Positions 9,952 to 18,383 of a stretch of DNA of 64,000 nucleotides are shown one piece after another (position 1 is the stretch's first letter; every line of letters begins with the position of its first letter). The notes beneath the pieces are model-generated. The model did no database searches, was not told where the DNA came from, and was given only the letters and a program-made list of their open reading frames with translations. This DNA is from Ostreococcus mediterraneus (Eukaryota; Chlorophyta; Mamiellophyceae; Mamiellales; Bathycoccaceae). The stretch lies in NCBI GenBank assembly GCA_012295225.1, contig WMKK01000012.1:434001-498000 (forward strand), in the 5' to 3' direction. Made by a program: the position numbers and the translations under genes.

Positions 9952-10680
9952 TCACTTTGCCGACAACACGCCGCAATCGGCAATGACGAGACTCCTCAAC
10001 GGCTTCTCACAAACCCCACCCGGTGCCACAGCAATCTCCTGATTAATCTTCTCAATCAAATCCATGCCCTCGACGACTCGCCCAAAAACCACGTGCTTCC
10101 CATCCAGCTGCTTACACGGTCCAAACGTAATAAAAAACTGCGACGAATTCGAATTCTTCCCCGTATTTCCCATACTCACCACCCCCATCCCATCATGTTT
10201 CTTCTTCAACCCCTTCACGTCATCCTTAAACGTCTTCTTTCCCGGAAACACGCACTCCCCGCCCGCGCCGTTCCCGTGCGTAAAGTCTCCGCCTTGCATC
10301 ATGAATCCTCGCACGCACCGATGAATCACCGAGCCTTTATACGTCAACGCCGCCCCACTCTCCTTGGACACCCCGCGATCACCGCGGCATAACGCGATGA
10401 AATTCTCACACGCCAACGGACACTCGTCGTCGTCGAGCTCGATCACGACGCGTTCCGACGTCGCCGGATGCAATTCCATCGCTCCGCGCGCGCTCCACTC
10501 GTAATCCATATCGTACAGCTCTGGCACCCGCGCCTTCTCCGATCCGCCCAGATCCGCGAGTACCTTGGAGGAAAATCCATACCGCAGGTCGGTGTGCTCG
10601 ACGAACGCGCACGCGCGCGCGTATTTCGCGCGATGGTCGTCGATGTCAATGTCGAGGAACACGCGCGTCTTGGTGGGCAT
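9952..10680 (-). CDS. Cyclophilin-type peptidyl-prolyl isomerase
   Basis: A 242-residue protein starting at the ATG at 10680. The first 65 or so residues are an extension without a clear domain. The rest is a complete cyclophilin domain: IHRCVRGFMMQGGDFT contains the catalytic His/Arg block, SSQFFITFGPCKQLDGKHVV contains the Gln/Phe core, and FGRVVEGMDLIEKI follows. The residue equivalent to human CypA Trp121 is His (DGKHVVFG), which usually lowers cyclosporin A affinity. No targeting peptide is obvious, so it is probably cytosolic or nuclear. It is convergent with GNOM (87 bp between stops) and divergent from the gene at 10855. Confidence 0.93.
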   Translation of the reverse strand: MPTKTRVFLDIDIDDHRAKYARACAFVEHTDLRYGFSSKVLADLGGSEKARVPELYDMDYEWSARGAMELHPATSERVVIELDDDECPLACENFIALCRGDRGVSKESGAALTYKGSVIHRCVRGFMMQGGDFTHGNGAGGECVFPGKKTFKDDVKGLKKKHDGMGVVSMGNTGKNSNSSQFFITFGPCKQLDGKHVVFGRVVEGMDLIEKINQEIAVAPGGVCEKPLRSLVIADCGVLSAK

Positions 10681-10854
10681 GGATGCGAATGCCGCGAGCT
10701 CACGGCAATGCTGGACAAATGGCGTGCAGTGCGCGCGGTGGGATGGCGCGCGAGACGGCGATGGTGCGTGGCGCGCGCGAGGCGGCGCGCGCGAGGCGGT
10801 GGTGCTGCGCGCGTGCGTGTGCGGTTGGCGTGCGTCATTCGTTGACGCTTTTTG

Positions 10855-11874
10855 ATGATTCGACGGGGCGGTTCGGCGTTGTATAGCGCGGCGAGGGCGA
10901 GGACGGCGACGACCACGCCGCCGTCGCCGGTGTCGTCGTCGTCGTTAGGGGCGTTCGTGGCGAGCGCGTTCGCCGCGCACGCGACGCACGCCCCGGATGC
11001 GGTCGCGCTGGCTGTTCCCCATCGCGCGCTCGCGTGGACGTACGGCGAGCTGCACGATCGCGCGCGCGCGTTCGCGGCGGCGCTGGAAGATTTAGGGTAT
11101 TGCGATGATTACGCGCGCGCGCTCGGCGCGAGCGTGGCGAACGGGCCGGAGGCGATGGTGACGTATTTGGGGTGCGCGCTCGCCGGCGCCGACGCGCGAA
11201 CGGCCAAGCGGGCCAAGGATTTCGCCGATTTCGCGCCGACGCGAGGGACGGTGGTGGAGTTTAGCGATGCCAGCGATGCAGGATCACTGATTGGTGCGCA
11301 CGAACCAATCACGGTGGGTGAGGGTGCGACAGCGCGGGATAAAGTGATCATGTGGGACGTCGTCGAGGCGGCGTACGCGAGCCGAAACATCGAACGCGCG
11401 GTGGATCGGGATTCGACGTTTTATTACAACAGCGCCAAAGGGGTGCGTGGAAGTGGGTTAGTGGATATGGCACACGCCTCGGCGCGGGCGCTGGGGATTG
11501 AATCGGGCGATTCGGTGTGTGTACCTGTGCCGTTGGCGCACTCGATGGGATTTGCGTTTGGCGCGCTCGCGGCGTTTTCTCGAGGCGCGCGCGTCGTGCT
11601 TCCGCCTGGATTAGCCAGTGCGGGCGAAAGCGCTGAGGCACGAGAGACCATGTGTCAAGTCACGCTCGACGTGCTGGCGAGCGAAAAGTGTACGCTCGTC
11701 GTGGCTGATTCTCACGTATTGAAAGCCGCGGGCGATAATTCGCTCCGGCGCGTCGGCTACGAAGCCCTTCGCGGCGGGCTCACAAAGGTTGGCTCGGGCG
11801 ACGCCATCGGTGCGGTGGATGCCGTGAAATTTATTGGTGTTGATTTGCTCACCGTCGGTGCGCCAAAAAAGTAA
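10855..11874 (+). CDS. Truncated, degenerate AMP-dependent synthetase (acyl-CoA synthetase)-like protein, probably organellar
   Basis: A 339-residue protein whose ATG is at 10855. The first 25 or so residues (MIRRGGSALYSAARAR...) look like an organellar presequence. Then comes an adenylate-forming-enzyme-like N-terminal region: LAWTYGELHDRARAFAAALE, then NGPEAMVTYLGCALAG. The phosphate-loop position reads TFYYNSAKGVRGSG where active enzymes have a YTSGTTGxPKG-type motif, and a downstream block (VPVPLAHSMGFAFGALAAFSRG) mimics the usual PLFHxxG region. The protein ends before the AMP-binding core and the C-terminal lid subdomain; intact enzymes are about 500-650 residues. It is therefore probably not a synthetase but a pseudo-enzyme or regulator, or the gene has decayed. 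The frame itself is open with no stops. The divergent neighbour is a cyclophilin, 174 bp away. Confidence 0.65.
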   Translation: MIRRGGSALYSAARARTATTTPPSPVSSSSLGAFVASAFAAHATHAPDAVALAVPHRALAWTYGELHDRARAFAAALEDLGYCDDYARALGASVANGPEAMVTYLGCALAGADARTAKRAKDFADFAPTRGTVVEFSDASDAGSLIGAHEPITVGEGATARDKVIMWDVVEAAYASRNIERAVDRDSTFYYNSAKGVRGSGLVDMAHASARALGIESGDSVCVPVPLAHSMGFAFGALAAFSRGARVVLPPGLASAGESAEARETMCQVTLDVLASEKCTLVVADSHVLKAAGDNSLRRVGYEALRGGLTKVGSGDAIGAVDAVKFIGVDLLTVGAPKK

Positions 11875-11975
11875 AAAGAGACTGTGCTGTAGCCGCCATT
11901 CCGCGTGGCGCTCGTGTGTATACGACGACTAGAAACGTTGTGTTTGTTCTTCCGTGCGTCACTTTGCGACTCTTC

Positions 11976-12845
11976 ATGCGCGCCGTCGCCGCATCCACAT
12001 CCGCGCGCGCGGCGGTGCCGGCGCCGCTCGCATGCCGCGCCTCTGCACCGCGTCGCATCCCGCGCGCGGCGCCGCCCTCGCGCGTCCCCGCCCGCGCCAT
12101 CCCGCTCGCGTTATCCGCTCGCGCCGTCGGCGTCTACGCGGCGCCTCGCGCGCGCACCATTCGCACCCGCGCGGCGACCGACGGCGACGCGAGTGACCGT
12201 CAACCCATCGCAGATGTCATCGATCCACAACTCACCGCCGTGGATTCGAAGCAATTCTTTTTGGGCTCTGTAACCTTTTACGTCGTCATGACGCTGGGCT
12301 CGCAAGTCGTCTGCGGCTTTGCCGACGTTCACCCGGACGTCATCGACAGCGCAAGCGCAATCAACCTCGATCAAGCGGTGTACTGGATGATTCCGTTGCT
12401 CGCGTCGCTCACGTTTGCGGTGACGCAGAGTGAAAAGTTTGAGTTTTTACGCGTCGTGCGGGAAACGTTTGAGCAAAGCGTGCTCCCGGCGGTGGCACCG
12501 CTCGGCGTTCTCGGCATCGCCGCCTTGAGTCTCGGTGCGGGCGTGGGTGAGGAGGCATTATTTCGTGGGTTTTTGATGCCTTGGGTCGATGCGAGGTTGG
12601 GAGATGTTGGGGCGAGCGCGGACGTCGCCGCGGGCGTATCGTTGGCGAGCACGTCGTTGGTATTTGGCGCGCTTCACGCGATCACGCCGCAGTACGCGAT
12701 TTGGGCCACATGGGCGTCGGTAATATTTTCATTAGAGAGCATACGAGATGGGTTAGGAAGCGCGATGTTTACGCACGCGTTTTATGATTTCTTGGCGTTT
12801 TTGTACATCATCGTGGCGTGGATGCCGCCGAGCGCCGACGAATAA
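11976..12845 (+). CDS. CPBP (CAAX protease / Rce1-like) intramembrane metalloprotease, chloroplast
   Basis: A 289-residue protein if started at the ATG at 11976. An earlier in-frame ATG-like start near 11916 would add 20 residues, but the segment from 11976 (MRAVAASTSARAAVP...) has the better chloroplast transit-peptide form, about 70 residues long and rich in Ala, Arg and Ser. The mature part has several hydrophobic helices and the three CPBP motifs: EEALFRG (EExxxR), then VFGALHAI (FxxxH) and FTHAFYDF (HxxxN/D-like). The family includes plant plastid proteins such as SCO4 and BCM1/2-type membrane proteins; the substrate is unknown. It follows the AMP-synthetase-like gene by 101 bp on the same strand. 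Confidence 0.87.
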   Translation: MRAVAASTSARAAVPAPLACRASAPRRIPRAAPPSRVPARAIPLALSARAVGVYAAPRARTIRTRAATDGDASDRQPIADVIDPQLTAVDSKQFFLGSVTFYVVMTLGSQVVCGFADVHPDVIDSASAINLDQAVYWMIPLLASLTFAVTQSEKFEFLRVVRETFEQSVLPAVAPLGVLGIAALSLGAGVGEEALFRGFLMPWVDARLGDVGASADVAAGVSLASTSLVFGALHAITPQYAIWATWASVIFSLESIRDGLGSAMFTHAFYDFLAFLYIIVAWMPPSADE

Positions 12846-12965
12846 TTTGTATTGACGCGCCGCGCGTTGTTGGAGTACGTAGTAGAGCATAGAACTTGAA
12901 AGCACCTTGTAGTCTTATATATGAATATGTGGGCTACAATCTCGAGCGGACGCGTTGCTAATGAG

Positions 12966-15900
12966 CTAGGCGGATGGGTCGTTCAACGTTAAATCTCGCT
13001 CGCGTAATACGCGCGCTCGATTTTCTTCCCACCACTGCGCAGCGAGCTGATTGCTAAACATGCGCTTGCTAAAGCGCACGCGTTTAAGGATCGTCTTGTC
13101 TCCGAACGTTTCGAGTGTCATGAATACGCCGTCTTCGACTTCTTCGACCCATTCACGAGGTTCTCCAAGTGGGACGTTGCCGCTCGCAGACGATTTTGAG
13201 AGCGACGGCTGCGGCCGCAAACGCTCGGGAATCGTACGGTGTTTGGGAGCGGCGTGCGTGAGCAACACCGGGGGACGAGACGGACGAGATGGTGATTTCG
13301 ACTGTGGCTTGGTCGCGGGCGCGGCTCTCGCTTCTGCGCGTTTGACTGCAGCCGCTTCGGCGCGAGCTTCGGCTTCGGCGCGAGCCGCCGCGAGCTCCAA
13401 CGCCTCCTTCTCCGCTAGTAACCGCGCCAACGTCGCTTTCGCGTCCAATGCTTCGCGTCGCGCAAGTTCGATATCATCGTCAAAGGCGTGCGCGTCATCG
13501 TCGATGACGGCGGCGCTCGACGCATCGACGTGTGAGTTGTTGAGCCGCGATGCGTCGCTCGAGATGGCGTCGGCGCTCGGCGAAACTGGTTTGACGACGT
13601 CCGTCATCGAAGTCGAAGTCGAAGTCGAAGTCGAAGTCGAAGTCGCACCCGTCTCAGGCCCAGGCGCCGCGCTACGCGAGTTGCGGTACTCCAGACGCAT
13701 TGGTTCCACGTCATCTCTCGACACGCTCGACGCTGGTGCGACTTTCGCGACGTGCTCATACGTTGGACTTAACACGCGCAATAAACGCCGCGCGTGCTTT
13801 TCGCTTCGCAAGCCTTGACTCGAACGGCCTCCGGCGCGAGAGCCACCCGTACCACTTCCATCGCGACGCGTACCAAACGACGACGACGAGGCGGTGTCTG
13901 CCGAACTCGTGTTCGTACGCTCCACGACGCCGGCGCGCGCGGAGTTCGATGGATAATTCGCGCCGGATGGACGACCGTGATGCACGGACAACGTATGCAC
14001 AAGACGTCGAGACACGTTGGCCTTTTCCTTGCGCGTCATTTGCACCGCTCGCACCACGCACGCGCTCGTCGATGGTCCACAGGCGAGGTTCAACACGATG
14101 CGCCCGCGGAGTTGCGCGATTTCTTGCGGTGTCGCTTGATTCCGATCGTTTTTACCGAGTCCCAATACGCCATTCTTCCCGACGCCCCACGAGTACACGC
14201 GCCCGTCCCGAGTCGCCGCCAAGACGTGATTCTCCCCGCTCGCAATCGCATGCACCGAACCAGTTTCGAAATCAATCATGCGTGTGAATACCTTGTTGCG
14301 CATGCTGTTGTCGACTTTGCCCACGCACCCTGCGAGCCAGACGTCGCCCTTGGCGCTGAGCGCGAGCGTGTGATGCTGACCGCATCGCACATCGCACACC
14401 TCGCTTCCTGGACAGCCAAGTTGCCCAGACGTGCGCGTGGGCACCGCGGCTTCTTCTACGCCCGCTATGCCGAGCTTCCCGGTGTCTCCATCGCCCCACG
14501 TGAACACCTCACCGTCAATCGCGTCTTGAGCTTGCCCGGCGTTGGGCGACGAGACGGGAACGCGGAGAATTCCGCTCGAAACGTCGGCAACCACAGCCGC
14601 CGTGTGCCACACCCCGCACGCCACGCGGAGCACCACGCGTCTATCGCGTTTGAACGTCTCTATCACGCGCGGTGCGGGTTCGCACTTGCGTTCGCCGTGA
14701 CCTAGGGCTAAGAACGAGCCTTCGCCCCACGTGTAGCACGCTCCGTCTTCGGCGACGCACGCCGTGTGATACGGCCCGCACGACGCCTGCACAATCTTTG
14801 CCGGACTTGGAAACGTGAGAAAACCAGGAAACCACATCACACTTCGCGTGTCTGGACGCCCTAATAACCCTGGTGCGGCGTTGGGGTCGCCCCAGACCAC
14901 GCAATCGCCTCCACCAACGGCACCATCGCCTTGGCTGAAGCTCAACGCCGCATTCGCATCCTCCACGACGGCGACTGAATGCGAGCTTCCGCACGCCACC
15001 GTAAGTACCTTGCGCGCTACACCGGAGATTTCAACCTTCACAGGTGTCTCAGCGTCTTGTCCGCTCGGGTTTCCGAGCTTACCTCCCTTGCCATCGCCCC
15101 AAGTATACGCCGCGCCGTCCCGCGTGCGCGCCGCCGCGTGTCGAGCGCCGAGCGACACCTCGACAACGTCCAACGCCTCCATCCCGCGAACGGCGCTCGG
15201 GACGTCCACGCGCGCGTATTTTGGCGCGGCGACGGCGAAACCACCACCACTCGGTGCGGCAGAGGACGATGCGGTGCCACTGCCGCCGCGAACGTCCGCT
15301 CGCCAGCCCCAGAGAAAGACTTCGCTCGGCGGCTCGCTCGGCGGCGCCGCGACGCCAAATGACGACACAGTTCTCGATTCCAACCCGCCCTCGCGCTCGC
15401 GCAACGACGGTGATTGAACTTCAGCGTTGCGTGCGTTCGCCTTAAACTTTCCAGCCGCTCTTGCCACCGTCATCGCCGTTGACATTGTCAAAGACGACGT
15501 CGACGCGCTCGAATTCGCATCCCCGCGGTTCGCGCTCCCTCTTCTCGACGACCCACCATCGTGCGCCAGACCCGCTCGGCGCGCGCAATCAACGAAATAC
15601 TCAATCCCACGCACCCAGACGTCGCGTTCGCCTTCGTCCGCGCACACCAAGTCTAACGTTCGCGTCGTTTTCGCGCCGCTCTCGCCGTAGACGATCGACA
15701 CCGAACGCGCGTCTTCGTGCGCGTCTCTGCGCTTATGAAACACCTCCGTGTGTCTCCCCGCGACGACGCGCTCGATGGATGTAAATGTAATCGCGCGTTC
15801 GGCGCCGTGCTTGCCGATCCACGTCAGCGCGTCGCCAGACGGCGTGACTTGAAGAACGATGTAGTGCGGCGCCGCTCGCCGGCAATATTTAATGAGCGTC

Positions 15901-15980
15901 GCGCCGCGCCGCAGTGCCACCGTGGCGTCATCGCGCGGCGCGGCGACGGCAGCGCCGCCACCACCGCCGCCCGCGCGCAT
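12966..15980 (-). CDS. PH - RCC1 repeat - BRX domain protein (PRAF-like, no FYVE)
   Basis: A 1004-residue protein with its ATG at 15980. Residues about 17-145 form a plant-type PH domain (VALRRGATLIKYCRRAAPHY, later DVWVRGIEYFV). Residues about 215-650 hold six or seven RCC1 blades (YTWGDGKGGKLG, CYTWGEGSFLALGHG, VFTWGDGDTGKLG, VYSWGVGKNGVLGLG). A low-complexity linker has an ST repeat. An Ala/Glu coiled coil lies near 860-900. The last 65 residues form a BRX domain (EWVEEVEDGVFMTLETF, then RVRFSKRMF and QWWEENRARV). This is the order of land-plant PRAF proteins, but the cysteine-rich FYVE domain normally between RCC1 and BRX is absent. PRAFs act in membrane trafficking and polarity; the RCC1 part may have exchange activity. 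The role here is inferred. Confidence 0.88.
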   Translation of the reverse strand: MRAGGGGGGAAVAAPRDDATVALRRGATLIKYCRRAAPHYIVLQVTPSGDALTWIGKHGAERAITFTSIERVVAGRHTEVFHKRRDAHEDARSVSIVYGESGAKTTRTLDLVCADEGERDVWVRGIEYFVDCARRAGLAHDGGSSRRGSANRGDANSSASTSSLTMSTAMTVARAAGKFKANARNAEVQSPSLREREGGLESRTVSSFGVAAPPSEPPSEVFLWGWRADVRGGSGTASSSAAPSGGGFAVAAPKYARVDVPSAVRGMEALDVVEVSLGARHAAARTRDGAAYTWGDGKGGKLGNPSGQDAETPVKVEISGVARKVLTVACGSSHSVAVVEDANAALSFSQGDGAVGGGDCVVWGDPNAAPGLLGRPDTRSVMWFPGFLTFPSPAKIVQASCGPYHTACVAEDGACYTWGEGSFLALGHGERKCEPAPRVIETFKRDRRVVLRVACGVWHTAAVVADVSSGILRVPVSSPNAGQAQDAIDGEVFTWGDGDTGKLGIAGVEEAAVPTRTSGQLGCPGSEVCDVRCGQHHTLALSAKGDVWLAGCVGKVDNSMRNKVFTRMIDFETGSVHAIASGENHVLAATRDGRVYSWGVGKNGVLGLGKNDRNQATPQEIAQLRGRIVLNLACGPSTSACVVRAVQMTRKEKANVSRRLVHTLSVHHGRPSGANYPSNSARAGVVERTNTSSADTASSSSFGTRRDGSGTGGSRAGGRSSQGLRSEKHARRLLRVLSPTYEHVAKVAPASSVSRDDVEPMRLEYRNSRSAAPGPETGATSTSTSTSTSTSMTDVVKPVSPSADAISSDASRLNNSHVDASSAAVIDDDAHAFDDDIELARREALDAKATLARLLAEKEALELAAARAEAEARAEAAAVKRAEARAAPATKPQSKSPSRPSRPPVLLTHAAPKHRTIPERLRPQPSLSKSSASGNVPLGEPREWVEEVEDGVFMTLETFGDKTILKRVRFSKRMFSNQLAAQWWEENRARVLRERDLTLNDPSA
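13609..13645. repeat. Hexanucleotide microsatellite (GAAGTC)n inside coding sequence
   Basis: About six tandem copies of GAAGTC. On the minus strand they encode a run of alternating Ser-Thr in the linker of the PH-RCC1-BRX protein. Copy number is likely to vary between strains, and the reading frame tolerates this. Confidence 0.85.
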
Positions 15981-16180
15981 CGTGTGTCACGTCGTGCGTT
16001 ACGCGCCGCGTCCTCGCATCGCGCGATGCGTGTTTGATTCTGCAGTGTCGCGCGCGAGCTGAATCATCTTTTACGCCCCCATAGACGACTCGTTTTGCGC
16101 GTCACGCGTCGGCACCGCGATTAAAGAATAGTATACATGATTATTTAAATGCTACAACCGCCAAGGACGGCGGATAGGGG

Positions 16181-16636
16181 CTAGGAAACCATCCACGACG
16201 GACGCGCGACGACGCCTTCGACGAACCGACGCGTCACGGGCTCAAACGGTATCGCCCCCTCCGCGGGCATCGCCAGTAGCCGCACCGCCGCGCTGGCGTC
16301 ACGCGCGCCGCGACTGGCGCCGTCGCCTTCACCATCATCGCTGCCGTCGTCATCGCGACGGTGGCGGTCTCGCCGACGCCGATCTCGCCGACGCCGTCGC
16401 GTCTCGGCGATGCTTTCGAGCTCCGCGCGCAACGCTCGCACCTCGTCCGCGAGCTTCGACACCGCGTCCGCCGTCTCTCGGTGGCGACGTCGCCGCCCGT
16501 CCGCCGCGGTCGACGCGGCGGCGTCCGACGGCGACGGCGCGACGGCGAAAGAACCATCATCGCCATCGGCATCGATGATATCGCGTCGCTGTTTATTCTG
16601 ATTCACGCCGCCGCCGCAGCGCGCGCCGTCATCCAT
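16181..16636 (-). CDS. Hypothetical protein with short coiled coil and basic/acidic low-complexity segments
   Basis: A 151-residue protein from the first ATG at 16636; the frame is open upstream to 16780 but without an ATG. It has an acidic N-terminus, then a helical heptad-like stretch (DAVSKLADEVRALRAELESI), an Arg/Asp-rich region, and a more normal C-terminus (PFEPVTRRFVEGVVARP). I do not recognise a family. The sequence after the stop becomes AT-rich (16120-16180), as after real genes in this window. The GC-rich frame could still be spurious. Confidence 0.45.
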   Translation of the reverse strand: MDDGARCGGGVNQNKQRRDIIDADGDDGSFAVAPSPSDAAASTAADGRRRRHRETADAVSKLADEVRALRAELESIAETRRRRRDRRRRDRHRRDDDGSDDGEGDGASRGARDASAAVRLLAMPAEGAIPFEPVTRRFVEGVVARPSWMVS

Positions 16637-17148
16637 AACCGCCGCCGTCGCGCACGCACGCCGCGTGAATTTACGTGCGACGCGTCGCGTGCGAGACGCG
16701 CGCGCTCGCGCGGTCGCGTCGGCGTGTGCGGGCGCGGATGGCGATGCGCGAGTGACCGAGTGTCCGATGAATCGTCGCACGACCGTTGACGCGCGCGCGC
16801 ATCATTCGCGCCGCACAGCGACGCGCGAGCGAGTCGAGGTGCGTGCGACGTGCGGAACGCGTGGAGAAATATTCGCGTGATGCGTGCGAGGCGCGAGCGC
16901 GGGCGGAGGCGCGGCGAGGCGCGAGCGCGGGGCGGGTGAAGATGGCGACGGGAACGAACGCGTGTGACGTGCTGCGCGCGCGCGTGGATTATTTGAAATA
17001 TCCATCGCGCGCGACGATGGCTCGGGACGGGCGCGAGCGCGGATGTGAGGTGAATATTAATATTGACGCGTGTGTGTGGTCTTTTGTGTCGCACAGGCGC
17101 GTGTGGTGCGCGCGCATCGGGGGGATTCGGTGAAGGAGACTGGAGACG
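16637..17148. other. 512-bp divergent intergenic region
   Basis: A spacer between the small hypothetical gene and Aurora kinase. It is mainly CGCG-rich with one more AT-rich patch near 17050-17065. I see no gene, tRNA or repeat in it; it presumably holds both promoters. Confidence 0.4.
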
Positions 17149-18257
17149 ATGTCCCACGACCACCGAAGCGCGTTGCGCGGCGTGGATGAGAATGTCGGCG
17201 GTGGTGCGCCGCGTGGGGTAAATGGGAAAATGACCACGCCGTCGTCGTCGTCAATGCGTGCGGAGGCGACGACGACGACGACGCCGGGTGGGGGGGATAG
17301 AGAGGTGAAGGAGTGGAAGGTACGTTTGTATTTGTCTGTTTGTTTGCGCGCGCGTTTGTGTGCGCGCGCGCGTGTTTCTTAACGACGTCTCGGGACTAAC
17401 GACTCGCGCACGGTACGATTGTACGTATCGTTTGCTTTGCGCCATGTGAATAGTTGGAAGATTTTGATATTGGTAAACCGCTAGGGAAGGGGAAATTTGG
17501 GTCGGTGTACTTGGCGCGCGAAAAGAAGAGCAAGTACATCGTGGCGTTGAAAGTGTTGCACAAGACACAATTATGCGCGTCGCACGTCGAACATCAGTTG
17601 CGACGGGAGATTGAGATTCAGTCGCATTTGCGCCACCCGAATATTTTGCGCTTGTATGGTTATTTTTATGACAATACTCGAGTGTTTTTGATTCTCGAGT
17701 ATGCCGCGCGAGGAGAATTGTACAAGGAGTTGCAACGGTCAAAGCGGTTTAGTGAACAACGAAGCGCGACGTACATCGCGTCGCTCGCTCGGGCGTTAAT
17801 TTATTGCCACAAAAAGCACGTGATTCATCGCGATATTAAACCGGAAAATTTACTCGTCGGTATTAAGGGCGAGCTTAAGATCGCCGACTTTGGATGGTCC
17901 GTGCACGCGCCGAATAGTCGTCGACAGACGTTGTGCGGGACGCTCGATTATTTACCACCTGAAATGGTTGAAGGGCGTGATCACGACTATGCGGTTGACG
18001 TGTGGTCGTTAGGGGTGTTGGCGTACGAATTTCTCGTCGGCACGCCGCCTTTCGAAGCCGAAGGTCACAGCGAAACATACAAGCGCATTTTACGCGTGGA
18101 TTTACACTTTCCGCCGCACATCAGCGAAAACGGCAAAGACCTCATCCGAAGCTTGCTCGTAAAGGAACCTTCGCAGCGTTTACCGCTCAGTCGATTATTG
18201 GAACACCCATGGATTCGTGAAAACGCATCGCCTAATGGGATTCCCCTCGCCGAGTAG
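17149..18257 (+). CDS. AUR: Aurora kinase (plant alpha-Aurora type), two exons
   Basis: Exon 1 is 17149-17319 and exon 2 is 17454-18257, joined across a 134-bp GT-AG intron to give 324 residues. The junction reads VKEWK / [11 protein letters not shown], which aligns well with plant Aurora ([13 protein letters not shown]). The kinase domain is complete: [14 protein letters not shown] glycine loop, VALKVL lysine, [20 protein letters not shown] helix [11 protein letters not shown] catalytic loop, [12 protein letters not shown], and the activation loop [18 protein letters not shown] with the activating Thr. The first 57 residues are variable and Thr/Gly-rich, as usual. It phosphorylates histone H3 and spindle proteins in mitosis. 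Without the intron the second exon has no ATG at its front, which is why the two-exon model was chosen. Confidence 0.93.
17320..17453 (+). other. Intron in the Aurora kinase gene
   Basis: The donor is GTACGT at 17320 and the acceptor is TAG ending at 17453. A candidate branch point, CTAAC, lies at 17396-17400, 53 nt before the acceptor. It contains T-rich and alternating GC tracts unlike the exons. It lies between complete codons (phase 0). Confidence 0.85.
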
Positions 18258-18383
18258 ACACGGCGCTCGATGTCACAATGACGACAACCAAACAGAGAGC
18301 GAGAGATTTAAACGGCAATTTGTAACCCAAGAGAAAGAACTGTTTTGATGAAACAAGAAATTTGCTCGTGACTAGTACGAGCG

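Noticed and set aside
13794-14705. Plus-strand frame of about 300 residues opposite the RCC1 gene
   Set aside because: The opposite strand encodes clear RCC1 repeats; the plus-strand protein has a composition typical of a shadow frame.
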